Position numbers and translations under genes: made by a program. A DNA stretch of 64,000 nt from Pseudomonas eutrophicaquae (GTDB taxonomy: Bacteria > Pseudomonadota > Gammaproteobacteria > Pseudomonadales > Pseudomonadaceae): assembly GCF_023544715.1 (NCBI RefSeq), contig NZ_JAMJEZ010000002.1, forward strand, positions 1 to 64,000, read 5' to 3'. Below are positions 55,962 through 64,000 of the stretch, one piece after another; positions within the stretch are counted from its first letter, which is position 1; the number at the start of each line of letters is the position of its first letter. The notes beneath the pieces were generated by a model. It was given only the letters and a program-made list of their open reading frames with translations, made no database searches and had not been told where the DNA came from.

Positions 55962-56020
55962 AGGGGGACTGCCCTATTACCGGCAGCACACGGCGGGGCG
56001 GGGCATCGCGCCCGGCCCGG

Positions 56021-57031
56021 TCAGGCGCTGGCGGCGAATTTTTCGTAGTGGAAGCTGACCGGCTCCACGCCGCGCTGGCGCAGATCCTGGCTGACCGCCT
56101 CGACCATCGGCGGCGGGCCGCACAGGTAGATGTCCACATCGCCGTCGTTGAGCTGGCCAGGCTCGATGTGCTGGGTCACGTAGCCCTTGAGCGGGTAACT
56201 GCTCTCGGGGCTGGCCACGCAGGCGGCGAAGGTGAAGTTGGGGATCTGTGCGGCGAAGGCTTCCAGCTTGTCCATCTCGACCAGGTCGCTGTCGTTGGTG
56301 ACGCCGTAGATCAGATGGATCGGGTACTCGCTGCCCTCGGCAGCGATCTTCTCCAGCATGGCGAGGAACGGCGCAAGACCGGTACCACCGGCCAGCATCA
56401 GCAGCGGGCGCTTGATGTCGCGCAGGTAGAAGCTGCCCAGCGGGCCGTTGAGGGTCATTGCATCACCCGGCTTGGCCTGGCCGGTGAGGAAGCTGCTCAT
56501 CAGGCCGCCCGGCACGTTACGGATCAGGAAGCTGACCGCGCCATCGTTTTGCAGGGAGCTGAAGGAGTAGGCGCGGTGCTGCTCGGTGCCCGGCACCTGC
56601 AGGTTGACATACTGGCCCGGCAGGAAGGACAGCGCCTTGAGCCCATCGCCTTCGATGGTCAGGCTGATGGTGCTGTCTGACAGCGACTTCACTTCCCGCA
56701 CGCTGGCGTTGTAGCTGGCCTGCTGGATCTTGCAGACATCCGAGGAGGCCGGTACGCGAACCACGCAGTCGCTTTCGGCACGCATCTGGCAGGTCAGCAC
56801 GTAGCCCTGCTCCAGTTCGTCCTCGCTCAGCGCGTCCTCGATGAAGTTGTCACCCATATCGTAACGGCCGGATTCGGCAAAGCACTTGCAGGCACCGCAG
56901 GCACCGTCACGGCAGTCGAGGGGAATGTTGACGCCCTGGCGATAGGCGGCGTCGGCCACTGTCTCACCGGGATTGGCATCGATGAAGCGGGTTACCCCGT
57001 CTTCGAAGTTCAGTGCGATCTTGTGCGACAT
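56021..57031 (-). CDS. benC: Benzoate 1,2-dioxygenase reductase BenC
   Basis: 336-residue electron-transfer component. The N-terminal plant-type 2Fe-2S centre has Cys40, Cys45, Cys48 and Cys81 (CRDGACGACKC and LTCQ). The FAD site is HRAYSFSS and the NAD site LLMLAGGTGLAPFLAML. It moves electrons from NADH to BenAB. The start at 57031 has GAGG upstream. Confidence 0.95.
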   Translation of the reverse strand: MSHKIALNFEDGVTRFIDANPGETVADAAYRQGVNIPLDCRDGACGACKCFAESGRYDMGDNFIEDALSEDELEQGYVLTCQMRAESDCVVRVPASSDVCKIQQASYNASVREVKSLSDSTISLTIEGDGLKALSFLPGQYVNLQVPGTEQHRAYSFSSLQNDGAVSFLIRNVPGGLMSSFLTGQAKPGDAMTLNGPLGSFYLRDIKRPLLMLAGGTGLAPFLAMLEKIAAEGSEYPIHLIYGVTNDSDLVEMDKLEAFAAQIPNFTFAACVASPESSYPLKGYVTQHIEPGQLNDGDVDIYLCGPPPMVEAVSQDLRQRGVEPVSFHYEKFAASA

Positions 57032-57086
57032 GTGCTGCGCCTCGATTCGATGTTTTTCTTGCGCACGGGAGCCGTGCATGCACGCA

Positions 57087-57117
57087 GGAAAAAAGTGCGC
57101 CACAGGCGCACTTTTCC
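57087..57117 (-). terminator. Terminator-like hairpin between benB and benC
   Basis: AAAAGTGCGCC-ACA-GGCGCACTTTT, an 11-bp perfect stem. On the minus strand the distal arm runs on as CTTTTTTCC, giving a T-tract. It can act in both directions and lies in the 126-bp benB-benC gap. Confidence 0.85.
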
Positions 57118-57157
57118 GGCTCGCGTCAGGGCCGGACGGGCCGGCCCGTCGCGCCTA

Positions 57158-57646
57158 TCAGAGGTGATAGATGTCGATGACCTGACGGACGTAATCGTTC
57201 TTCAGGACGACCTTCTTCTCGGTAATCAGCGGGTTCGCACCGCGGGTATCGATGGTGTAGAAGCTGGTACCGAAGAAGTGGTCGGTCACTTTGTAGCGGA
57301 AGCTCAGGGTGTGCCAGTTGAAGCGCACCTTCACAAAGCCTTCGCCCTGCTCAACAACCTCGATGTTGTTGATGTTGTGGGAGGTGCGGGTGTCCGGGAT
57401 GGAGGCACTCGAACGCTCGGTCTTGATGCGGAACACGCGGTCTTCCAGACCCCCACGGTTGCCGTACCAGATCAGGGAGATTTCGGTCTGCGGGTTCTCG
57501 ACCAGCTCGTCGTTGTCATCCCAGCACGGCATCCAGAAGGTGGCGCTCGGCGCGTACAGCTCCAGCCACTCGTCGAACTGCTTGTCGTCCAGGTAGCGCG
57601 CTTCACGGTAGAGGAAGTCGCGGATTGCTTCGTAACTCATGCTCAT
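57158..57646 (-). CDS. benB: Benzoate 1,2-dioxygenase small subunit BenB
   Basis: 162-residue beta subunit of the ring-hydroxylating oxygenase. It opens [27 protein letters not shown] and contains TEITEKK-type core segments of this family. It has a structural role in the alpha3beta3 complex. It overlaps benA by 4 bp (ATGA). Confidence 0.95.
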   Translation of the reverse strand: MSMSYEAIRDFLYREARYLDDKQFDEWLELYAPSATFWMPCWDDNDELVENPQTEISLIWYGNRGGLEDRVFRIKTERSSASIPDTRTSHNINNIEVVEQGEGFVKVRFNWHTLSFRYKVTDHFFGTSFYTIDTRGANPLITEKKVVLKNDYVRQVIDIYHL

Positions 57647-59007
57647 TGCGCGCCCTCCACGTGGATCAGCTGCTCTTGCTCTTTCTTGATGGCCTTGATC
57701 ATTTCCTGCTGCCAGTACTGGTGCTGCAGCACGAACAGGCCTTCGTCCTCGGTGCGTACACCGCTCAGCAGCGGCTTGAGCTCGATCTCGTCGGCCGCCT
57801 GATCAGCGCCCTCGATCCAGTGCTTGGCACCGCGCGACATGTCGTTCCACTCCATGGCACGGCCGTTGAAGCCCTGCTGGCAGGCGCGGAACTCTTCCAG
57901 ATCGTCCGGAGTGGCCATGCCGGAGACGTTGAAGAAGTCTTCGTACTGACGGATGCGGCGGGCGCGGGCCTCGGCGCTCTCGCCTTTGGGGGCGATGCAG
58001 TAGATGGTGACTTCGGTCTTGTCCACGGAGATCGGGCGAGCGATACGCAGCTGCGAGCCGAACTGGTCCATCAGGTACAGGTTCGGGTACAGGCACAGGT
58101 TGCGCGAGTGGCCGATCATCCAGTCAGCGCGGGCTTCACCGAACTCGGCGACCAGGCGGTCACGATCGGCGGACAGCGGACGGTCTTCCGGGTTGTCCCA
58201 GCGAGTCCACAGCAGCAGGTGGCCGTTCTCGAAGGAGTAGAAACCACCACCCTTCTTGCCCCAGCCGCCGGCGCTCATGGTCTTCATTTCTTCGCCAGCA
58301 TCACGCGCCTTGCGCTGCTGCTGGGTCGCGGCGTAGTTCCAGTGCACGGCGGTCACGTGGTAGCCGTCAGCACCGTTTTCGGCCTGCAGCTTCCAGTTGC
58401 CTTCGTAGTAGTAGGTGGAGGAGCCACGCAGCACTTCCAGACCTTCCGGCGACTGGTCGCAGACCATGTCGATGATCTTCTTCGACTCGCCGAGGAACTC
58501 TTCCAGCGGCGCAACGTCCGGGTTGAGGCTGCCGAACAGGAAGCCACGATAGGACTCGAAACGCGCAACCTTTTTCAGGTCGTGCGAGCCTTCGCAGTTG
58601 AAGCTGTCGGGGTAGCCGGCATCCTTCGGATCCTTCACCTTGAGCAGCTTGCCGCTGTTGTTGAAGGTCCAGCCGTGGAACGGGCAGGTGTAGCTGGCCT
58701 TGTTGCCGGTCTTGTAACGGCAGAGCATGGCGCCACGGTGGCTGCAGGCGTTGATGAATGCGTTCAGTACACCGTCCTTGTTGCGCGCGATGAAGATCGG
58801 CTGGCGCCCCATGTAGGTGGTGTAGTAGTCGTTCACGTTGGGGATCTGGCTTTCATGGGCCAGATACAGCCAGTTGCCCTCGAAGATGTGCTTCATCTCG
58901 AGTTCGAACAGGCGGGGGTCGGTGAACATCTCCCGCTTGCAGCGGTAGATGCCCTTCTCTTTGTTTTCTTCGAGCAGGCTTTCGAGGTAATCGAGTCCCA
59001 GGGTCAC
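57643..59007 (-). CDS. benA: Benzoate 1,2-dioxygenase large subunit BenA
   Basis: 454-residue catalytic subunit. The Rieske 2Fe-2S ligands are Cys88-His90 and Cys108-His111 (CSHRG, CPFHGW). The mononuclear iron site is in [16 protein letters not shown] plus a downstream Asp. It adds O2 to benzoate to give the cis-diol carboxylate. First gene of the ben-cat operon; BenR-type sites lie about 70-130 bp upstream. Confidence 0.97.
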   Translation of the reverse strand: MTLGLDYLESLLEENKEKGIYRCKREMFTDPRLFELEMKHIFEGNWLYLAHESQIPNVNDYYTTYMGRQPIFIARNKDGVLNAFINACSHRGAMLCRYKTGNKASYTCPFHGWTFNNSGKLLKVKDPKDAGYPDSFNCEGSHDLKKVARFESYRGFLFGSLNPDVAPLEEFLGESKKIIDMVCDQSPEGLEVLRGSSTYYYEGNWKLQAENGADGYHVTAVHWNYAATQQQRKARDAGEEMKTMSAGGWGKKGGGFYSFENGHLLLWTRWDNPEDRPLSADRDRLVAEFGEARADWMIGHSRNLCLYPNLYLMDQFGSQLRIARPISVDKTEVTIYCIAPKGESAEARARRIRQYEDFFNVSGMATPDDLEEFRACQQGFNGRAMEWNDMSRGAKHWIEGADQAADEIELKPLLSGVRTEDEGLFVLQHQYWQQEMIKAIKKEQEQLIHVEGAQ

Positions 59008-59052
59008 GGCCGCGGCCTCCGTTGTTATTGTTCCAACATCATCCGGTGGAAG

Positions 59053-59136
59053 ACTAAGTGCCGGCGAGAGCCGGCAATATCCACTTTCTGCACGAGGTTT
59101 ATCCGATTACTGCACTGGGTTTATCCGCTTTTTGCA
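59053..59136 (-). promoter_or_regulatory. benA promoter with three tandem BenR/XylS sites
   Basis: On the minus strand three exact matches to TGCA-N6-GGATA lie at 59122-59136, 59100-59114 and 59078-59092. All are in direct orientation and exactly 22 bp apart. A -10-like TAGTCT at 59053-59058 follows the proximal site. The XylS/BenR site is TGCA-N6-GGNTA; the Pm promoter has two such repeats about 21 bp apart. Confidence 0.85.
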
Positions 59137-59234
59137 GCATCTGGATAACTGCAACAATTCCCCAGCAGGCCAGCGGATGCCTGCACGCAGGGAAGTTTCT
59201 GCCGCGGCGCTACCGATCAACGGCAGCGCCGGTA

Positions 59235-60188
59235 TCAGCCGCGCCGGCGCAGGGTGTCGGAGGGCAGCTCGCCGAAGGCACTTTTGTAGCTTTCCGAGAA
59301 GCGTCCAAGGTGCAGGAAGCCGTAATCGAGCGCCACTTCGGTGACATTGCGCACCGCCGCCGCCGGATCGCTCAAGCGATCGCGGATGTGCTGCAGCTTG
59401 CGCTGGCGGATGTAGCTCTTGGGGGTGGTGCCGGCGTTGCGCTCGAACAGCGCATACAGCGAGCGCGGACTCATGCGCGCCAGCTCGGCCAGCTGCTCGA
59501 GGCTGATGTCCTGGCGCAGGTTGTCCTCGATGTACTGGACGATGCGCTCAAAAGACGGGCAGCTGCCATTGGCCGGCTCGCGGCTGACATTGTTGTCCAG
59601 CAGGGCCAGCAGCTTGTTGGCGATGATCCGCGAGTACTGCTCCTGCACCACCGGCAGGCCGTGATCGCTTTCGGCCTCCTCGCAGACAAGCCCGAGCAGA
59701 TTGCCGAAGCCTTCCAGCCGGCTCAGCTCGTGACGCGGCGTGAAGCGAATGCCGGTACTCGGGCGACGCCACTGGTTATCGCTGCAGGCCTTGTCGAGCA
59801 GGTTGGCCGGTAGCTTGAGGATGAACTTCTCGCAGTCGTCGGAGTAGGTCAGATCGACCGGATCATCCGGGTTGATCAGGAGCAGCTCGCCGGGGGTGAA
59901 GTAGTGCTCCTGACCGCGACCGCGCCACAGGCAGTGACCCTTGAGCAGGATCTGCAGGTGGTAGATGGTTTCCAGCGCCGAGGAGGTCACCCGCACACTG
60001 CTGCCGTAGCTGATCCGACACAGGTCGAGGCTGCCGAAGGTGCGGTGATTGAGGCTGGCCGCCGGTTGGGCGTGCCGGGCCAGACGAATGCAGTGCGAGC
60101 CGACATGCTCATTGACGTATTCGGACACGGCATGAGGATCGGCGTGGGCGAAAATCTGACTCTTGTCGTTCAACAGGCGGCCGTTCAT
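59235..60188 (-). CDS. benR: AraC/XylS-family benzoate regulator BenR
   Basis: 317-residue activator of the XylS/BenR group. The N-terminal effector domain has YHLQILLKGHCLWRG and FTPGELLLINPDDPVDLTYS. The C-terminal double HTH has LEQLAELARMSPRSLYALFERNAGTTPKSYIRQRKL and ends with GFLHLGRFSESYKSAFGELPSDTLR. It activates benA with benzoate as effector. It sits 227 bp upstream of benA on the same strand, with the BenR sites between. Confidence 0.93.
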   Translation of the reverse strand: MNGRLLNDKSQIFAHADPHAVSEYVNEHVGSHCIRLARHAQPAASLNHRTFGSLDLCRISYGSSVRVTSSALETIYHLQILLKGHCLWRGRGQEHYFTPGELLLINPDDPVDLTYSDDCEKFILKLPANLLDKACSDNQWRRPSTGIRFTPRHELSRLEGFGNLLGLVCEEAESDHGLPVVQEQYSRIIANKLLALLDNNVSREPANGSCPSFERIVQYIEDNLRQDISLEQLAELARMSPRSLYALFERNAGTTPKSYIRQRKLQHIRDRLSDPAAAVRNVTEVALDYGFLHLGRFSESYKSAFGELPSDTLRRRG

Positions 60189-60376
60189 AGCGCTCGTCGC
60201 TCTTCGTTGTACTGGTCGAGAACCCCGGTGCAGCATTGTCTGTCGCTCGCACCGACTCCGTCTGCATGTGCTCAGTCGGCAAGCCGCCTCAGGAAGCGGC
60301 GACCGCGTGCCATGCAGTGACAGCCAGCCTGGCCAAGAACACTCCCCAGCGCCCGCGATGGAAGGCTGGTCACTCT

Positions 60377-60406
60377 AGAATAGGCGATTTGTGCGAATGC
60401 CGCACA
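60377..60406 (-). promoter_or_regulatory. Candidate benR promoter and dyad
   Basis: TATTCT (minus strand, 60377-60382) lies next to the perfect dyad TGTGCG-N5-CGCACA (60390-60406), about 190 bp upstream of benR. The dyad would overlap the promoter spacer and the -35 end. The rest of the 298-bp benR-pcaR gap shows nothing else clear. Confidence 0.35.
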
Positions 60407-60486
60407 GCAATGTCCGACAATCGCACGCTTTATCAACCCAGCACACCAGCTGCCTTGACTTTCCACCCCTCGCCGCCCGAAGGGCG

Positions 60487-61326
60487 TCAATGGAACAGCT
60501 GCAGACTCAGCTCACGGCTGGCGGCCAGCAAGGCCGGCAGGAAGCGCACTTCCAGATCCTGGCGACTGACCCGGCTGGCATGGGTGCTGACGTTCATCGC
60601 TGCCAGCACATGCCCGGCGGCATCGCGCACCGGTACGGCGATCGAGCGCAGGCCCTGCTCCAGCTCCTGATCGACCACACACCAGCCTTGCGCGCGCACG
60701 GTCTGCAGGCACTCCCAGAGCGCCTCGGCGCTGTGCAGGGTGCGGCTGGTCTTGGGCTGCAGGTCGGCGTGGTTCAGGTAATCGCGCAGGCTGGCGTCGT
60801 CGAGGGCGGCCAGCAGGATGCGGCCCATCGAGGTGCAGTAGGCCGGCAGGCGGCTGCCCACGCTCAGATCCACCGAAATCAGCCGCTGGGGAATCGCCGA
60901 GCGCGCCAGGTACAGCACCTCGTCGCCCTCAAGGCTTGCCAGGTTGCAGGCCTCGTGCAGCTGCTCGCTGATCCGGTCCAGGAACGGCTGCGCCGAGACG
61001 GCCAGCGGGGTCGAGGACAGGTAGGCGTGCCCGAGAGTCAGCACCTTGGGCAGCAGCGAGTAGGTGCGGCCATCGGTGGTGACGTAACCCAGGCGCATCA
61101 GGGTGTACAGGCAGCGCCGCACCGCCGCGCGGGGAATCTCGGTGCGGTGGCTGATCTGGGCGATGGTCAGGTGACGCTTGCGCTCCTGGAAGGCATTGAT
61201 CACCGCCAGACCTCGCGCCAGCGAGGTCATGAAGTTGGGGTCGCCACTCAGACCCTCGATGCGCTTGGCCGGTGAGATGTAGGGCGGCGGCGCCAGGGTT
61301 GGCTGGGTCGGGCGAGCGTCGCTCAT
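60487..61326 (-). CDS. pcaR: IclR-family regulator of 3-oxoadipate catabolism PcaR
   Basis: 279-residue IclR regulator. The N-terminal winged HTH is in about 30-90 (SLARGLAVINAFQERKRHLTIAQISHRTEIPRAAVRRCLYTL) and the effector domain follows. PcaR activates pca genes with 3-oxoadipate as inducer and represses itself. The start at 61326 has GAGG about 9 nt upstream. Two PcaR-type boxes sit over its own promoter. Confidence 0.92.
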   Translation of the reverse strand: MSDARPTQPTLAPPPYISPAKRIEGLSGDPNFMTSLARGLAVINAFQERKRHLTIAQISHRTEIPRAAVRRCLYTLMRLGYVTTDGRTYSLLPKVLTLGHAYLSSTPLAVSAQPFLDRISEQLHEACNLASLEGDEVLYLARSAIPQRLISVDLSVGSRLPAYCTSMGRILLAALDDASLRDYLNHADLQPKTSRTLHSAEALWECLQTVRAQGWCVVDQELEQGLRSIAVPVRDAAGHVLAAMNVSTHASRVSRQDLEVRFLPALLAASRELSLQLFH

Positions 61327-61637
61327 GACGGGTATTCCTCGAACGGGGCACAACAAAGGTCGGCGATTATCGAACCTTGGGGCGATAATCGCAACGCATG
61401 CCACGCAGGATTGACCCCTGGCGCCGCAGGGCGTACCGTGCGCGCGCTCGTGATCGTTGCCAGGTCTTGTCAGGTACCCCGCAGCGGCGGCGCGATGGCC
61501 AGACCATCGCCACCCCCTCGATCACGCGCCTGTCGCGCTGCTTGCAGCCGGCACACGCCCCCGTCCACAAGCCGGCCCGGCGTGCTCTTCCCTTCTGTAC
61601 TAGCCAGCCGCCAAAAGCGGCTCTGGCCCTCTCTCGC
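61327..61637. other. Intergenic region between pcaR and the MFS gene
   Basis: A 311-bp gene-free stretch holding the pcaR promoter (61361-61394, listed separately). Beyond about 61400 it is GC-rich sequence with no feature I can support. Confidence 0.6.
61361..61394 (-). promoter_or_regulatory. pcaR promoter with two PcaR-type boxes
   Basis: On the minus strand TTGCGA (61394-61389), a 17-bp spacer and GATAAT (61371-61366) form a good promoter 40-68 bp upstream of pcaR. One box (61361-61375, 13 of 15) covers the -10. A second (61380-61394, read on the plus strand, 12 of 15) covers the -35. This layout fits autorepression. Confidence 0.75.
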
Positions 61638-62810
61638 TCAGCGTGCCGGCGCCGCCGGTGGCAGACGCCGCAGGATCAGCAACAAGCCACTGGCCAGCAG
61701 CATTGCGGCAGCGGCCAGATACAGCCCGGCGTCGTAGCTGCCCAGACGCAGCGCCAGCCAGCCGGTCAGCGCCGGGGCGATGATCTGGGCCACGCCATAG
61801 GCCAGCGTCATGCGCCCCATCATCCGCGCCGGCTGCGAGGGGTAGAAGCGCCCGGCCATGCTCAGCACCAGACTGACCATGCCGACGAAGGTCAGCCCGA
61901 ACAGCGCCGCCCCGGCCAGCGCCGCGCCCAATCCGCCCCACAGCGGCAGCAGGATACCGGCAATATGCAGCAGCGCAGCCAGGATCAGCGCATTGAGCGT
62001 GCCGGTGCGCCGGGCCAGCAGATCCCAGAAGATGCAGCCAGGCGCCGCCGCCAGGCCCACGACCAGAAACACCCAGGTGCCTTGCCCTGCCAGCCCCGGC
62101 AGCGCCTCGACAATCGCGACAATAAAGGTAGCGCTCACCACATAGCCGATGCCGGCGCAGAAGTACGCCACCAGCAGCAGCGTGAAGAACAGCCGCCCCG
62201 GCGGCTGATCGGCCAGCGCCGCTCCGCCGGAGCTGCCGACGGTCGCTGGGGCCGGCATCCAGCGGAGCGCCGGAATCAGCAGCAGCACGCCCAGCGCGCC
62301 CAGCACGAACCACTGCATCCGCCAGTCCAGCCACAGACTGCAGAGCCCGACCACCAGCGCACAGCCGGCGATACTCAGGCCGATGCCGGAAAAGTGGATG
62401 CCCAGCTCGCCGCGCAGGTCATGACGGATCAGCCAGTTGAGGATCAGCCCGGTGCCCAGCAGCATGCCCGCCGCGCTGCCGAGCCCGGCGACAAAGCGCG
62501 ACAGCGCCCACCATCCGACATCGGTGGTCAGCCCCATCAGCCAGGTGCTCAGCAATGCAGCCAGCAGACCGAGGCGATAGAGTCGCAGCTTGAGCGCAGG
62601 GTCACTGATCAGCGAGGCCAGCAGGGCGCCAGCCAGATAGCCGGTATAGTTGATGGCCGCCAGCCAGCCGGCCGCCGCCACGCCCAGCCCGACCTGGGCC
62701 TGCATCAGCGGCAGCAGGGGCGTATAGGCAAAGCGCGCCAGCCCCAGGGTGAGCAGCAGACTGAAGATGCCGGCGCAGAGCACGCGCAGGCGTTGTTGTC
62801 GCAGGTCCAT
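61638..62810 (-). CDS. YbfB/YjiJ family MFS transporter
   Basis: 390-residue major-facilitator protein with 12 predicted spans, opening LRVLCAGIFSLLLTLGLARFAYTPLLPLMQ as in the YbfB/YjiJ family. The start MDLRQQ at 62810 has GAG upstream; a GTG at 62837 would add 9 residues. The substrate is unknown. Its position after pcaR does not by itself link it to aromatics. Confidence 0.88.
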   Translation of the reverse strand: MDLRQQRLRVLCAGIFSLLLTLGLARFAYTPLLPLMQAQVGLGVAAAGWLAAINYTGYLAGALLASLISDPALKLRLYRLGLLAALLSTWLMGLTTDVGWWALSRFVAGLGSAAGMLLGTGLILNWLIRHDLRGELGIHFSGIGLSIAGCALVVGLCSLWLDWRMQWFVLGALGVLLLIPALRWMPAPATVGSSGGAALADQPPGRLFFTLLLVAYFCAGIGYVVSATFIVAIVEALPGLAGQGTWVFLVVGLAAAPGCIFWDLLARRTGTLNALILAALLHIAGILLPLWGGLGAALAGAALFGLTFVGMVSLVLSMAGRFYPSQPARMMGRMTLAYGVAQIIAPALTGWLALRLGSYDAGLYLAAAAMLLASGLLLILRRLPPAAPAR

Positions 62811-62876
62811 GATGAGGTACTCGTTCTTGTTGTACACGCACCATAGGCGACAACCCCTCGCCTGGACAGCCCCGGC

Positions 62877-63830
62877 TCAGAGCGCGAACGGCAGCCCCGG
62901 CACCGCCACGCGGCGCTGCTCCAGCCGTTGGCGGAACTCGCCGGGGTCCTTGATCAGCACCGCCTGCCCGGCGTTGGCCTGCGCGGCGATCAGGCGCGAC
63001 AGCCAGAAGCGCAGCGCCGCCGCGCGCAGCACCAGCGGCCAGAGCAGCGCCTCGCGGGCCACGAATGGCCGGTGCGCGCCGTAGGCCCCGAGCAATGCCG
63101 AGAGACGCGGCGCATCCAGACGCCCATCAGGCTCGCTGCACCAGTCATTGGCGACGATGGCCAGATCCAGCAGCATCGGCCCGAGGCAGGCATTGTGGAA
63201 ATCCAGCACCCCACTGAGCTCCGCGCCCTCGAACAGCGCGTTATCGCAGAACAGATCGCCGTGCAGGTTGGCCTGCGGCAAGCTCTCCAGATGCTGACGC
63301 TCGCCAGCCAGTTCCGCCAGCGTCTCGGCCAGCAGCGCACGTTCCGCCTCGGGCAGTGACAGCGCCTGCAGCGGGCCGACCTCGAGGATCCAGTCGAAGC
63401 CGCGATCATTCGGCTGCTCCAGCGCCGCCTCGCGGGTGAGCTGGTGCAGACGTCCCAGCCAGTCACCGATCGCCCGGCAATGTGCCACCCCCGGCTGCAG
63501 CACATGCCGCCCGGGCAGACGCGGCTGCAGCAGCGCCGGCAGCCCCGCCAGCTCACCAATCGCCCGCCCCTCGCGGGTGCGCAGGGCGTGGGGCACCTTG
63601 AGACCCGCGGCATCCAGCCGGTCAAGCAGCGCCACCACAAAGCCCAGCGTCGCCTGACGCTCCGGGCGCTCGATCAGGGTCAGCACGCACTCGCCGGCCT
63701 CAAGGCTGACGAAGAAATTGCTGTTCTCCGTCCCGGCCGCGATGCCCTCGAAGGCCAGCAGGCGGCCCAGTTGATACGGCGCGACAAACGCCGCCAGTTC
63801 AGCGTGTTGCAGCGGGGTAAAGACCGACAT
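62877..63830 (-). CDS. thrB: Homoserine kinase (APH-fold type)
   Basis: 317-residue homoserine kinase of the aminoglycoside-phosphotransferase fold used by Pseudomonas. It opens MSVFTPLQHAELAAFVAPYQLGRLLAFEGIAAGTENSNFFV. The catalytic loop is NLHGDLFCDNALF (HGDxxxxN) and the Mg site VLDFHNA. It phosphorylates L-homoserine in threonine synthesis. The DUF2782 gene lies just upstream, the usual Pseudomonas neighbour. Confidence 0.93.
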   Translation of the reverse strand: MSVFTPLQHAELAAFVAPYQLGRLLAFEGIAAGTENSNFFVSLEAGECVLTLIERPERQATLGFVVALLDRLDAAGLKVPHALRTREGRAIGELAGLPALLQPRLPGRHVLQPGVAHCRAIGDWLGRLHQLTREAALEQPNDRGFDWILEVGPLQALSLPEAERALLAETLAELAGERQHLESLPQANLHGDLFCDNALFEGAELSGVLDFHNACLGPMLLDLAIVANDWCSEPDGRLDAPRLSALLGAYGAHRPFVAREALLWPLVLRAAALRFWLSRLIAAQANAGQAVLIKDPGEFRQRLEQRRVAVPGLPFAL

Positions 63831-63869
63831 GGCATCGCTCCCAGCACAGGGGGTGGCCGAGCACCCGGG

Positions 63870-64000
63870 TTACCAGCGGAAGATTTCCCACTGCGGAATC
63901 AGCCGATCCGGGTGATCGGCGCGGATGAAGTTGTTGTCGCCATCGGCGCGGACCAGAAAGTACGGCTTGCCGGTCTTGGGGGTGACCTTGATGGCATACA
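63870..64000 (-). CDS. DUF2782 protein, C-terminal part (cut by window edge)
   Basis: The last 42 residues are visible, ending GDNNFIRADHPDRLIPQWEIFRW before a TAA stop at 63870-63872. The gene enters from the right edge, so its start is outside. DUF2782 proteins are small, usually exported, and lie beside thrB and polA in pseudomonads. Function unknown. This gene is too short here to be found as a full open frame. Confidence 0.85.
   Translation of the reverse strand, partial: YAIKVTPKTGKPYFLVRADGDNNFIRADHPDRLIPQWEIFRW

Noticed and set aside
53729-56680. A 983-codon open frame on the plus strand, antisense to benK, benD and benC
   Set aside because: Its sequence is low-complexity His/Gln/Arg/Ala of the kind made by the antisense of GC-rich genes. 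The minus-strand genes are clear family members.
59133-59147. TGCA-N6-GGATA on the plus strand next to the BenR sites
   Set aside because: It points away from benA and overlaps the distal site by its TGCA, which reads the same on both strands. It is probably incidental, though a BenR contact cannot be excluded.
60474-60486. CGCCC/GGGCG hairpin after pcaR as a terminator
   Set aside because: The stem is only 4-5 bp and no T-tract follows.

Overview
The window is 64 kb of high-GC gammaproteobacterial chromosome. Gene content and order (paa, ben-cat, pca, znuA-zur-znuCB, cyanide-insensitive oxidase, thrB next to a DUF2782 gene) point to Pseudomonas. I found 65 protein-coding genes (one cut by the right edge). 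I saw no rRNA, tRNA, insertion sequence or CRISPR array.

Region 1 (about 0.2-18.1 kb) is a complete aerobic phenylacetate catabolon. On the minus strand lie paaN, paaY, feaR and a phenylacetaldehyde dehydrogenase gene (feaB-like). On the plus strand lie paaFGHIJK, a terminator, then paaABCDE and paaZ. Together they take phenylacetaldehyde to phenylacetate, phenylacetyl-CoA, the ring epoxide, the oxepin, and finally acetyl-CoA plus succinyl-CoA. No phenylacetate permease and no PaaX/PaaR-type repressor gene is present. A common sequence (TGTATCA, 4 nt, AAAATACC) lies upstream of paaN and paaA, with a partial copy at paaF.

Region 2 (18-41 kb) is mostly housekeeping and envelope: an rRNA-type methyltransferase, a CigR/RcnB-like secreted protein, DUF3015 and DUF4105 proteins, a ZIP transporter with a coupled cupin gene, an alpha/beta hydrolase, a thioredoxin-fold DUF6436 protein, the zinc uptake locus znuA/zur-znuC-znuB, an SpmA-SpmB fusion, a LysR-linked redox cluster (secreted protein, pirin, azoreductase, quinone oxidoreductase), cioAB with a 34-residue accessory protein, a penicillin-acylase family protein and an EamA permease.

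Region 3 (41-61.5 kb) is a complete benzoate route: benABCD (benzoate to catechol), benK (uptake), catBCA (catechol to 3-oxoadipate enol-lactone) and pcaIJFD (to acetyl-CoA and succinyl-CoA), with regulators benR and pcaR. Between the cat and pca blocks lies a five-gene branched-chain-amino-acid-type ABC transporter followed by a very short chemoreceptor gene. Sequences close to the PcaR operator occur upstream of pcaI, upstream of pcaR, and twice upstream of the ABC transporter. This suggests that the transporter and chemoreceptor belong to the 3-oxoadipate regulon. Three evenly spaced BenR/XylS-type sites precede benA, and two terminator-like hairpins lie inside the ben operon.

Region 4 (61.6-64 kb) holds an MFS permease, thrB and the 3' end of a DUF2782 gene.

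The best candidates for something undescribed are the PcaR-linked transporter-chemoreceptor operon, the triple BenR array with intra-operon terminators, and the shared paa operator.
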